Notes under the pieces: model-generated
Databases searched by the model: none
What the model was told of the DNA's origin: nothing
Seen by the model: the letters and a program-made list of their open reading frames with translations, nothing else
Position numbers and translations under genes: made by a program
Shown: piece by piece, positions 1 to 6,491 of the stretch
Position numbering within the stretch: the stretch's first letter is position 1
Layout: the number at the start of each line of letters is the position of its first letter
DNA from: Euryarchaeota archaeon UBA105
GTDB taxonomy: Archaea > Thermoplasmatota > Poseidoniia > Poseidoniales > Thalassarchaeaceae
Assembly: GCA_002496905.1 (NCBI GenBank)
Contig: DALV01000104.1
Location: forward strand, 1-12,190
Length of the DNA: 12,190 nucleotides
Direction: 5' to 3'

Positions 1-90
1 GATATTACAGGTGTAACATGGACCAATGCAATCTGCCCAGATGGAACACATGCATCTACAGTTGGAAACACCTGTGCTAATAATCTTTGA
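1..90 (+). CDS. 3' end of an unidentified protein (partial)
   Basis: Frame 1 is open from the window edge to a TGA at 88-90 and gives 29 residues with two cysteines (ICPDG and NTCAN), rich in Thr, Asn and Gly. The composition fits the end of a secreted or surface protein, but no family can be named from so little. The next gene starts 23 bp downstream on the same strand, so the two may be co-transcribed. The frame is short enough that it could be open by chance; the call rests on composition and on tight packing with the next gene. Confidence 0.5.
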   Translation, partial: DITGVTWTNAICPDGTHASTVGNTCANNL

Positions 91-113
91 ACAAATACAA
101 GTGAGAAGGTAAC

Positions 114-1238
114 ATGGGCCGCCTATCCCCACTTCTGCTCGCCTTGGCATTATTGCTGAGCGTGTCGAGCTTCAATGTCTCAGCAGAAGATGGAGATAGT
201 GATGGCGATGGTTGGACAGATTACCATGAAGAGTCCTGTGGAACCGACCCACTGAACTGGCAGGATGTCCCACAGGATACCGATTCATCGGGGCTTTGTG
301 ATCATCTTGATGCGGATGACGACAACGATGGCTGGTGGGATCATATCGAGCAAATCTGTGGTTCAGATCCTCTCTTAGTGGACTCAGTCCCCAATGATTT
401 GGATGGAGACGGAATCTGTGACACTCTAGACAAGGATACCGATGAAGATGGTTGGAGTGATTTAGATGAGATTCTATGTGAATCATCCCCCATAGATAGC
501 AGTAGCATCCCCTTAGATTTGGATGGAGATGGTAGATGCGAAGTTCTACCTATACCTCTTCCAGAAGTGCATCAGCCAATCCGGCAAGAGGTGATTTTGC
601 AACCAGCAACAATACAGCTTGCTGTGGGTGGCTCGGCGGCAATCCTTGCCGCCGGCTCAGTATACGCTGTAGAACCAGTCAGATGGACAGTATCACGCAA
701 GGCGTGGTTGAGCCTTCTTCTGATGTTTGGAATGGTTCGTAAAACCAAAGACGGAGAGTTCCAGAGAGGCCGTCTTTACGGATATATTGAGAGTAATCCA
801 GGGATTCATCTTTCTGCTCTAACCCGACTTTCGGATTTAGGTAATAACCAAGCAACATATCATCTTGATCGATTGGAAAAGGAAGGGCGAATTTGGTCGC
901 GAAGAGATGGAAGATTACTCATATTCTTCGCTGATTCAGTAGCTATGGATACTTCCTTCTCGAGCCCCCTCTTAGATATCAACTTCAGTAAGAATTCGAT
1001 TAAGCGCTCAATTCTGATGAATCTAAATCAAGCGGACCTAATGGATTTAGCAGGGCCAAGCGGCTCACAATTAGCAAAAGAAATTGGAGTCTCTCCTCAA
1101 GTATTCTCATACCACATTCGTTCTCTAATCGATTGGGATATGGTCGAGAGAAAGCGCTCGGGACTGAAAGTATCTATCTCAATAACTGAGTTGGGAATCG
1201 AAGCACTGACCGGTATTGATATCGAAGTCGAACAATAA
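114..1238 (+). CDS. Membrane-anchored double winged-helix regulator with extracellular TSP3 repeats
   Basis: Seen: a 374-residue protein. Residues 1-24 are a signal peptide (hydrophobic core 6-16, likely cleavage near VSA-ED). Residues 25-142 hold three 40-residue repeats with Asp-rich loops (for example DGDSDGDGW, DADDDNDGW, DKDTDEDGW) typical of calcium-binding thrombospondin type 3 repeats. Cysteines fall at 42, 62, 82, 102, 122 and 142, exactly 20 apart. A hydrophobic segment at about 166-186 is followed by a shorter one at 197-208. Residues 219-272 are a winged helix starting RGRLYGYIESNPG and containing ATYHLDRLEKEGRI, as in COG3398 archaeal regulators; a second winged helix spans about 295-365 (SPQVFSYHIRSL). 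Inferred role: a one-component sensor with an outside calcium-binding domain and a DNA-binding domain inside the cell. Topology is uncertain: if 197-208 crosses the membrane, the helix count must be reconciled with a cytosolic C-terminus. The ATG is preceded by GAGAAGGT, a weak ribosome-binding site 3 nt away. Target genes are unknown. Confidence 0.88.
   Translation: MGRLSPLLLALALLLSVSSFNVSAEDGDSDGDGWTDYHEESCGTDPLNWQDVPQDTDSSGLCDHLDADDDNDGWWDHIEQICGSDPLLVDSVPNDLDGDGICDTLDKDTDEDGWSDLDEILCESSPIDSSSIPLDLDGDGRCEVLPIPLPEVHQPIRQEVILQPATIQLAVGGSAAILAAGSVYAVEPVRWTVSRKAWLSLLLMFGMVRKTKDGEFQRGRLYGYIESNPGIHLSALTRLSDLGNNQATYHLDRLEKEGRIWSRRDGRLLIFFADSVAMDTSFSSPLLDINFSKNSIKRSILMNLNQADLMDLAGPSGSQLAKEIGVSPQVFSYHIRSLIDWDMVERKRSGLKVSISITELGIEALTGIDIEVEQ
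192..539 (+). repeat. Three 120-bp tandem units encoding TSP3 repeats
   Basis: The coding sequence for residues 27-142 of the upstream regulator repeats in register every 120 bp (40 codons). Each unit holds an xDGW motif (residues 31-34, 71-74, 111-114), an acidic/aromatic stretch ending in Cys, a Pro-containing linker and an Asp-rich loop ending in a second Cys. The units are diverged at the DNA level, so this is an old protein-level duplication rather than a fresh DNA repeat. The third unit is more degenerate (CESSP in place of CGTDP or CGSDP). Confidence 0.8.
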
Positions 1239-1249
1239 TTCTCAATTCT

Positions 1250-1408
1250 ATGGACGTGATGAAAATCAGCAATAACTGGAAGAGACTTACTTGCAATAAT
1301 TGTAAGAAAATCAGAAACCTTGTCTGGGATCCAGAACATAGATTGTGTTATCAGTGCCTAAAAGAATCCCAATACAAAGAAATTTGGGCGATTCAAGGTG
1401 ATTCCTGA
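1250..1408 (+). CDS. Small CxxC/CxxC zinc-binding-type protein, 52 residues
   Basis: An ATG at 1250 opens a frame to TGA at 1406-1408. The product has two CxxC knuckles, C15-NN-C18 and C33-YQ-C36, separated by 14 residues. This is the spacing of a small zinc ribbon or treble-clef finger, and the flanking residues are basic or aromatic (WKRLTCNNCKK, RLCYQC). No signal peptide or membrane segment is visible, so it should be cytosolic, perhaps binding nucleic acid or a protein; the exact function is unknown. An internal ATG at 1259 would give 49 residues. No clear ribosome-binding site precedes either start. It lies 11 bp after the winged-helix regulator on the same strand, so co-transcription is likely. 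Its last 16 bases overlap the end of the convergent ParA-family gene. Short length is the main doubt; the paired cysteine knuckles argue that it is real. Confidence 0.62.
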   Translation: MDVMKISNNWKRLTCNNCKKIRNLVWDPEHRLCYQCLKESQYKEIWAIQGDS

Positions 1409-2301
1409 ATACGATTGATACGTTTGCTTGCCTCTTGGGCTAACTCCCAGTAAGCAGAACTTCCTGGATTCGACTTGTTCGGTTTCTGACCAATAACGAT
1501 GGGCGCTCCATCTAGAGGAGATTCGGCGATTGCTACAAGTCGAGGAATTGCAGTCTCGAATAATCTGTCTCCGAAATGTTTGCGAGCCTGTTCTGCAACA
1601 GTTCCTGACAATTTACTTCTCTGAACCATAGTCAGTGTAATTCCGAATAACCTTAGATTTGGGTTTACGGCTTGTTGTACATCACTTACAGTATTCATCA
1701 GTTGACTCATATTTTCCAGAGCATAGAATTCAGCCTGCACAGGAATTAGTACCCAATTCGACGCAACTAATGCGTTCACCGTAAGCAATCCGAGTGAGGC
1801 TGGAGTGTCGATGATTACTACATCAAAATGGCCTACTGCGCCTTGAATCGCTCTCTGTAAACGATTTTCCCGCCCGATTCTTGTTGCTAAATCAATTTCA
1901 ATTCCAGCCAAATCTAAATCCGCTGGAAGTAACCAGAGATTATCTATTTCCAATCCCTTTGGTGGACCTCTTTTCCGTTCGGGATTTTGTCGAACAAATG
2001 CTTCCTTCATAGACTTGGTAAGTTGCTTCGGGCCGATGATACATTCCTCTATTTTGACTTCTGGGCCATCGATTCCTGCTTTGAATAACTCATTCATAGT
2101 CGCCCCGAGCGATTTTTTATCGACTCCAAAAGTAGTAGCGATGTTTCCTTTTGGGTCAAGATCAATCATCAGAATTTTGCGAGGTTCAATCCCAAATTCC
2201 TCGTTACCCATAGCAAGGGCAGCACCTAAATTGACTGCGGTGGTAGTCTTACCACACCCTCCTTTATGATTGACAACTGCAATCACCACGGGTCCAGCCA
2301 T
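1393..2301 (-). CDS. ParA/Soj-family ATPase (orphan)
   Basis: A 302-residue P-loop ATPase of the ParA/MinD class. Visible motifs are the deviant Walker A KGGCGKTT (residues 13-20, signature Lys13), Walker A' MIDLDPKGN (45-53), Walker B VVIIDTPAS (161-169) and the C-terminal FETAIPRLVAIAESPLDGAP segment typical of chromosomal and plasmid ParA proteins. Proteins of this family form ATP-dependent dimers that bind DNA non-specifically and position DNA or protein cargo. A basic stretch of about 35 residues (roughly 85-120, including ERKRGPPKG) lies before the conserved LLPAD motif and looks longer than in compact ParA proteins. No ParB-like or small ribbon-helix-helix partner lies next to it, so its cargo is unknown. 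It follows the YczE-like gene by 26 bp on the same strand, suggesting co-transcription. The ATG at 2301 is well placed just before the Walker A strand but has no close ribosome-binding site; an AAGGGG lies about 15 nt upstream. Confidence 0.92.
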   Translation of the reverse strand: MAGPVVIAVVNHKGGCGKTTTAVNLGAALAMGNEEFGIEPRKILMIDLDPKGNIATTFGVDKKSLGATMNELFKAGIDGPEVKIEECIIGPKQLTKSMKEAFVRQNPERKRGPPKGLEIDNLWLLPADLDLAGIEIDLATRIGRENRLQRAIQGAVGHFDVVIIDTPASLGLLTVNALVASNWVLIPVQAEFYALENMSQLMNTVSDVQQAVNPNLRLFGITLTMVQRSKLSGTVAEQARKHFGDRLFETAIPRLVAIAESPLDGAPIVIGQKPNKSNPGSSAYWELAQEASKRINRIQESP

Positions 2302-2327
2302 ACGGCTCGGCTTGCCCCTTCAGCCTA

Positions 2328-3002
2328 TCAGTCATCGCTTGGCTCACCGAGCCTACCTGTCATATTCAGACAGATTGCGACACACGGACCGATAAGAATC
2401 GCGAATAGAATTGTACCAATACCAAACTTACCTCCTAAAGTCCATCCAATCGCAATAACGAATATTTCTATCCCACTACGGATTCTTCCTATCGGAATTC
2501 CAGTCACTTTGGTCAAACCAGTCATCGTACCGTCTCTTGGACCTGGGCCTAGGTTAGCGGTGAGGTATAGACCGCTTCCAATAGCGACCAAAACTATGCC
2601 AACAAGGACCTGAATAATTTGTAATGAAAACGCCTCTGGTGTTGGTAAAATGGGCAGTAAAAACTCGATAGTTGCTGCGATTAAGATTGCATTCAAAATG
2701 GTTCCAATTCCAGGTTTTTCTCTCAATGGAATCCATAAAAGTAAGACCATGAAACTAACAAAAAATGTTGACTCTCCAATCGACCATCCTAGATTTTTTG
2801 CAATTCCCTCAGCTAAAACCGTCCATGGAGTATTCCCCAGTCGTGCTGAGATAAGGACAGCATCCCCTGCTCCAAAAATAATCAGCCCCAAGATTAGTAA
2901 AATCATGGTGGAAAAGCGTGGCTTTAGCGTCCAAGGGTCGTCAGCGCTCCACCAAGTCGTAGGGACATTCTTCGCCGGTCGAAGAAACTCCATCAACCCC
3001 AT
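2328..3002 (-). CDS. yczE: YczE-family integral membrane protein
   Basis: A 224-residue polytopic membrane protein recognisable as the YczE family (COG2364). Conserved family motifs are GLGxxPW-like ARLGNTPW (53-60), IPLREKPGIGTILNA (91-105), ANLGPGPRDG (149-158) and the closing GIGTILFAILIGP (194-206). Hydrophobic segments lie at about 32-52, 76-92, 98-118, 127-147 and 178-214, giving five or six passes. A hydrophilic N-terminus of about 28 residues contains Trp-Trp and precedes the first segment. The biochemical function of the family is not established; Bacillus YczE has been linked to surfactin production without a known mechanism, which does not transfer here. It lies 26 bp upstream of the ParA-family gene and 51 bp after MoxR. 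ATG at 3002 is used here; a second ATG at 2993 (Met4) is possible. No ribosome-binding site is obvious. Confidence 0.88.
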   Translation of the reverse strand: MGLMEFLRPAKNVPTTWWSADDPWTLKPRFSTMILLILGLIIFGAGDAVLISARLGNTPWTVLAEGIAKNLGWSIGESTFFVSFMVLLLWIPLREKPGIGTILNAILIAATIEFLLPILPTPEAFSLQIIQVLVGIVLVAIGSGLYLTANLGPGPRDGTMTGLTKVTGIPIGRIRSGIEIFVIAIGWTLGGKFGIGTILFAILIGPCVAICLNMTGRLGEPSDD

Positions 3003-3053
3003 CCGACAAAGCGAAGCCTAAGGAGTTCATAATCACAGGCGGCGATTAGCCGA

Positions 3054-4037
3054 TTATTGGATTACAGGGACTGGCACTTCTGAGAGAATCTTCCTCATGA
3101 TGTGCTGTCCAGTTACACCACGAATCTTTGATTCTGGCTTGAGCACGATTCTGTGGCTGACAACTTGAAGTGCAACAGCCTTGATATCGTCTGGAATAAC
3201 ATAGTCACGGCCATCGATCGCAGCGCTTGCGCGTGCGGTCTTGAATAGCGATTGGCTAGCACGTGGTGAAGCACCGGTAATCACACGGTGGTCTTCACGA
3301 GTACGGTGGACTAATTCTACGATGTAGGAAAGGATTGCAGTATCAACATGTACTGTCTCGAGGGCCTTCTGCATGGCTACAACCTTCTTCGGGGAGGTGA
3401 TTGTCTCTATGTCGTGGTCATCTTTACCGCGAAGTTTTCTGCGTTGAAGGATAGATTTCTCTTCCTGACGATCTGGGTAACCCATTGACATCTTCATCAT
3501 GAATCGGTCCATTTGTGCTTCAGGAAGTGGGTATGTTCCTTCTTGCTCGATTGGGTTTTGTGTTGCCATTGTGATGAAAGGCGCAGGTAATTTGTGGGTA
3601 ATACCCTCAATGGTAACCTGCTTTTCTTCCATAGCCTCAAGCAAAGCGGCTTGGGTCTTTGGAGGTGCACGGTTAATTTCGTCAGCGAGTAGAACGTTGG
3701 TGAATAGTGGACCTGGGCGGAGTTTGAACTCTCCAGCCTGTTGGTCGTACATGTATGTCCCCATGATATCTGCAGGTAGCAAATCTGGAGTAAACTGAAC
3801 ACGCTTGAATTTACAACCTAGAGCTGTCGCGAAAGTGTTCGCCATCAATGTCTTTGCTAAACCAGGATAATCCTCGATTAGCATGTTTGCATTTGATAGA
3901 ATTCCAATACTTACCCTTCGTAGATTTTCTTGCTTTCCAATGATAACTTTCGCCACTTCTCCCATCAGACCATTGGAGATCTGTGATACGGTTTGGATGA
4001 GTTCTCGGGACTTAGGGTCACTTGCAGCCATTGTCAT
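3054..4037 (-). CDS. MoxR-family AAA+ ATPase
   Basis: A 327-residue AAA+ ATPase of the MoxR/RavA branch, cytosolic. Numbered from the chosen start: Walker A region EDYPGLAKT (55-63), Walker B LLADEINRAPPKTQ (116-129), sensor 1 ATQNPIEQEGTYPLPEAQMDRF (158-179), sensor 2 ITGASPRA (253-260) and a C-terminal lid with VIPDDIKAVA. The first Gly of the classical P-loop is replaced by Asp, which is common in MoxR proteins. Family members act as chaperones that mature or insert cofactors into partners, usually with DUF58 or VWA-domain proteins encoded next to them. No such partner lies on either side here, so the client is unknown. The longest frame begins at ATG 4058, but ATG 4037 has AGGTG with a 6-nt gap, the same arrangement as IF2 and L24e, while the upstream ATG has AGG only one base away. 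It is followed by the YczE-like gene after 51 bp. Confidence 0.93.
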   Translation of the reverse strand: MTMAASDPKSRELIQTVSQISNGLMGEVAKVIIGKQENLRRVSIGILSNANMLIEDYPGLAKTLMANTFATALGCKFKRVQFTPDLLPADIMGTYMYDQQAGEFKLRPGPLFTNVLLADEINRAPPKTQAALLEAMEEKQVTIEGITHKLPAPFITMATQNPIEQEGTYPLPEAQMDRFMMKMSMGYPDRQEEKSILQRRKLRGKDDHDIETITSPKKVVAMQKALETVHVDTAILSYIVELVHRTREDHRVITGASPRASQSLFKTARASAAIDGRDYVIPDDIKAVALQVVSHRIVLKPESKIRGVTGQHIMRKILSEVPVPVIQ

Positions 4038-4119
4038 CTGAGACACCTGAATATTCATCCTGCTAAATTTTTGATACTTAAGCGCTGGGTGTCTATGAAC
4101 GCTTAGTGATTCAAACCCT
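4038..4119 (-). promoter_or_regulatory. MoxR upstream region: TATA-like box, AGGTG ribosome-binding site and inverted repeat
   Basis: Between the IF2 stop and the MoxR ATG (4037) the minus strand carries a TATA-like TTAAGTATC at 4081-4073, about 40 bp before the ATG, and AGGTG at 4048-4044. A start of transcription about 25 bp below the TATA centre would leave a leader of about 15 nt that just includes the ribosome-binding site. Overlapping the TATA edge is a perfect 6-bp inverted repeat, TAAGCG (4079-4084) and CGCTTA (4100-4105). Its centres are 21 bp apart, about two helical turns, so it could be an operator or the stem of an IF2 transcript end. Assignment is by pattern only. Confidence 0.4.
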
Positions 4120-5898
4120 TTAGAGACCCCAGAAATGCGAATCTTTACGATGAATCGCAGTTAATTCCTCTAGCACTTCTAATTCTGCACTTGTTAAGTC
4201 CATCTTTCTCAGCTTCTTTGCATGTGATTCTGGTATGTCCACTAAGAGCACATCATCCTCGTCTATTTGCCTTCCAACAGTGACTCCATCGATGGCAACG
4301 GCGACCTCTGCGCCTTGCTTTGCTTCCTTCATAGATTCTTGACCGGAACGTATGGATTTGATTTGCCCAACGCGCTCACCATTTTTCAATAAGCGTTGAC
4401 CAACGTGAATTCTTCCAGCCAACACTCTAACTCCGACTACTGCAGGTTTTGAGACACGGAATGTGTGATCTGGAAGTAATAGAATTCGACCTGGATATAC
4501 GACTTTTTCGCGACTAGCTTCTTCAAGTTCGCGAGTACGTTGTTCGACCCATTCTTCTCGCTCTTCGAGAATGTGGTAAATGATGTCTGAACCGAGATAT
4601 TTGACTCCATTTTCTGAGTTTTCAATCTCTTCTTCTGCATCCGGTAGAATTTCTGTAGCGAATGCTAGAATAATTCTATGAAGTGGGTCGTTAGAGTTCT
4701 CTGCAGATCTAACATCTCGGCGATTTACCTTACCGATGCTGGCGTGGCGAATTGGCACCTCAACTGCTCGCAACTCCTTGGCAAGAGCCTCTAGGCCACC
4801 AACTGTATCGGCCTTGATGGTAACGCCTTCCTCGTCTAATTCAACTGAAAGGTTGGCTTCTGCATCAGCTTGGGAAATGGCCTCTTGGCGTTCAGCATCA
4901 TTTGATACAACCCTAAGGGTAGTTCCCGCGAGAACACCATCTAAATCCGGAGCCGAGATTTTCAGACCTGAAGCTGCGTGTGCTGCTTCTGTGTCGTCCC
5001 ATCGATTACCCGCGTCTCGCATTTCTGACATTCCACGCGGCGCAAACATTCCACGGACGTGTGTGGATACTCCACCTTCGTCTGTAACGAGAACGATTTC
5101 ATCACCTTTTTTGACCGAACCACGATAGAGGATAACATCGAGAGTCTTCCCGAGACCTCTCTCTTCTTTCATTTCTAAAACGGTGCCTTCACCAGCACCT
5201 TCGATATCGGTTAATTTGTCTTCCAAATATCTCTCGGCAAGACCGATTACAACGGCTAATAGATCTTGGATACCTTCCCCCTCACGAGCTGAAATCGGAA
5301 CAAGGGCGATTTCTTGAGTGAAATCCTTGACTTTAGAGTACATTTCTATGTTGAATCCATGTTCCGCAAACTTACCGACTAAATCCCAGTACCTCTGCTC
5401 AAACAAAGCTTGAGCATCCTTTGTTTGTTCTCTAAATGCCTGGGCCATTGAGCGTCCGTGAACCGAATCCCATCCATGGATTCGGTCGACTTTGTTGGCA
5501 GCGATTACGAAAGGTGTCTTTGCTTGCTTTAGGATTCGTATAGATTCGATAGTTTGCGGTCTGACACCTTCCATCACATCGACCATTAAGATAGCAATAT
5601 CTGCTAGAGCGCCACCTCGCGAGCGAAGCGTGGAGAATGAGTGATGTCCTGGTGTATCTATGAAAAGTAAGCCAGGGGAATCAAACGACTTGTCACCAAG
5701 AAGAGGTCCACACAATTCGTTTAGGAGGTTTGCTGGGACTTCTGTTGCACCGATGTGTTGAGTGATTCCACCAGCCTCTCTATCCATTACACTGGCTTGT
5801 CGGCCAGACCCCAACCCTCGAATGTGGTCTAGAAGCGAGGTTTTACCGTGATCTACATGCCCTAAAACAGAGACAATTGGTTGGCGGCGTCCGGACAT
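4120..5898 (-). CDS. infB: Translation initiation factor aIF5B/IF2
   Basis: A 592-residue translational GTPase that promotes ribosomal subunit joining and initiator-tRNA placement. Numbered from the chosen start: G1 GHVDHGKTS (13-21), G2 GGITQHIGA (43-51), G3 DTPGHHSF (81-88), G4 NKVD (135-138) and G5 SAREGEG (203-209). A second beta-barrel starts near residue 235, followed by the domain III and IV regions (for example VVGVRVLAGRIHVGQRLL near the C-terminus). Length and lack of the long bacterial N-terminal extension match archaeal aIF5B, and no intein is present. The residue after the catalytic His of G3 is His (DTPGHH), where Glu or Ala is usual. The longest frame starts at GTG 5907, but this GTG is the tail of a GAGGTG ribosome-binding site (5910-5905) six bases before ATG 5898, so 5898 is preferred. 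It lies 40 bp after NDK, as in other archaea. Confidence 0.97.
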   Translation of the reverse strand: MSGRRQPIVSVLGHVDHGKTSLLDHIRGLGSGRQASVMDREAGGITQHIGATEVPANLLNELCGPLLGDKSFDSPGLLFIDTPGHHSFSTLRSRGGALADIAILMVDVMEGVRPQTIESIRILKQAKTPFVIAANKVDRIHGWDSVHGRSMAQAFREQTKDAQALFEQRYWDLVGKFAEHGFNIEMYSKVKDFTQEIALVPISAREGEGIQDLLAVVIGLAERYLEDKLTDIEGAGEGTVLEMKEERGLGKTLDVILYRGSVKKGDEIVLVTDEGGVSTHVRGMFAPRGMSEMRDAGNRWDDTEAAHAASGLKISAPDLDGVLAGTTLRVVSNDAERQEAISQADAEANLSVELDEEGVTIKADTVGGLEALAKELRAVEVPIRHASIGKVNRRDVRSAENSNDPLHRIILAFATEILPDAEEEIENSENGVKYLGSDIIYHILEEREEWVEQRTRELEEASREKVVYPGRILLLPDHTFRVSKPAVVGVRVLAGRIHVGQRLLKNGERVGQIKSIRSGQESMKEAKQGAEVAVAIDGVTVGRQIDEDDVLLVDIPESHAKKLRKMDLTSAELEVLEELTAIHRKDSHFWGL

Positions 5899-5904
5899 AT
5901 CAAA

Positions 5905-5910
5905 CACCTC
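5905..5910 (-). promoter_or_regulatory. Ribosome-binding site GAGGTG of IF2
   Basis: GAGGTG with a 6-nt gap to ATG 5898 matches the GGAGGTGAT core that pairs with the conserved end of archaeal 16S rRNA. It decides the IF2 start: the in-frame GTG at 5907 is part of this site, not an initiation codon. Confidence 0.8.
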
Positions 5911-5938
5911 ATGCTCAATCCTCTTTCAAGTAGTAATT

Positions 5939-6391
5939 TCACTCGTAAATCTGACTCTCTGCATCACGAGTCCACTCGATGACACCTTCTGGGAACCATA
6001 GTCCCAATTCGAATGCAGCGGTATCTTCACCGTCTGAACCGTGGATTATGTTGTGGCCAATATCCATTGCGAAATCTCCGCGAATGGTTCCAGGAGCGGC
6101 CTCGCGCCCATTGGTTGGACCGATGATGTTTCTAGCTACCGAAATGGCATCTACACCAGTCCAAGCCATAGCGACTACTGGACCAGATGTGATGAATTCG
6201 ATTAGACCGGAGTAAAATGGGCGCTCGGAGTGAACTGCATAATGACTCTCAGCAAGCTCCAGAGAAGGTGTTAGTTGACGTAGAGCAACAAGGCGCAATC
6301 CCTTGTTTTCGAAGCGTTGGATGATGTTTCCAACTAGGCCTCTTTGTACTCCATCTGGCTTTACCATTACGAACGTCGTCTGCATTCCCAT
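5939..6391 (-). CDS. ndk: Nucleoside diphosphate kinase
   Basis: A 150-residue enzyme that moves the gamma phosphate from one NTP to another NDP through a phosphohistidine; cytosolic and normally a hexamer. Visible family features: TFVMVKPDGVQRGLVG (residues 6-21), HYAVHSERPFY (50-60), RNIIGPTNGREAAPGTIRGDF (87-107) and the active site NIIHGSDG with His117 (114-121). The length equals the usual NDK length. The longest frame starts at TTG 6421 and would add ten unconserved residues encoded by the purine-rich leader; ATG 6391 is preferred, with GGAGGGGAGGG at 6413-6403 as the ribosome-binding site. An alternative is ATG 6385 (MQTTF). IF2 follows after 40 bp, and the two are probably one transcript. 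It is divergent from the S15-type hydrolase gene and no longer sits next to L24e, its usual archaeal upstream neighbour. Confidence 0.97.
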   Translation of the reverse strand: MGMQTTFVMVKPDGVQRGLVGNIIQRFENKGLRLVALRQLTPSLELAESHYAVHSERPFYSGLIEFITSGPVVAMAWTGVDAISVARNIIGPTNGREAAPGTIRGDFAMDIGHNIIHGSDGEDTAAFELGLWFPEGVIEWTRDAESQIYE

Positions 6392-6491
6392 GGTGCGGGC
6401 GACCCTCCCCTCCTTTTTCAATCAAACTCGTTCGGAAAATTTAGACGATTGATAGACTAACTCAAGAGGGGTTTGCTTATCGCAAGCCTAG
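6392..6491. promoter_or_regulatory. Divergent promoter region of ndk and the S15-type hydrolase
   Basis: A single AT-rich core at 6434-6443 (GGAAAATTTA) reads as a TATA-like box in both directions. On the minus strand it lies about 48 bp before the ndk ATG and predicts a leader of about 23 nt holding GGAGGGG. On the plus strand it lies about 50 bp before ATG 6492. The plus-strand leader has GAGGGG at 6466-6471 and then a hairpin, GGTTTGC (6470-6476) with GCAAGCC (6482-6488), 5-nt loop, 6 Watson-Crick pairs plus one G-U, ending 3 nt before the start codon. Confidence 0.4.

Noticed and set aside
172..486. His- and Arg-rich 104-residue minus-strand frame opposite the TSP3 repeats
   Set aside because: The His/Arg richness is the antisense of Asp codons in the TSP3 repeats; it is not an independent gene.
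4120..5898. Possible intein in IF2, as in some archaea
   Set aside because: The G1-G5 motifs follow at normal distances and the total length is normal, leaving no room for an intein.
6392..6421. TTG start at 6421 for NDK, adding ten residues
   Set aside because: The extra codons are the purine-rich leader with the GGAGGGG ribosome-binding site, and the enzyme has its standard 150 residues from ATG 6391.
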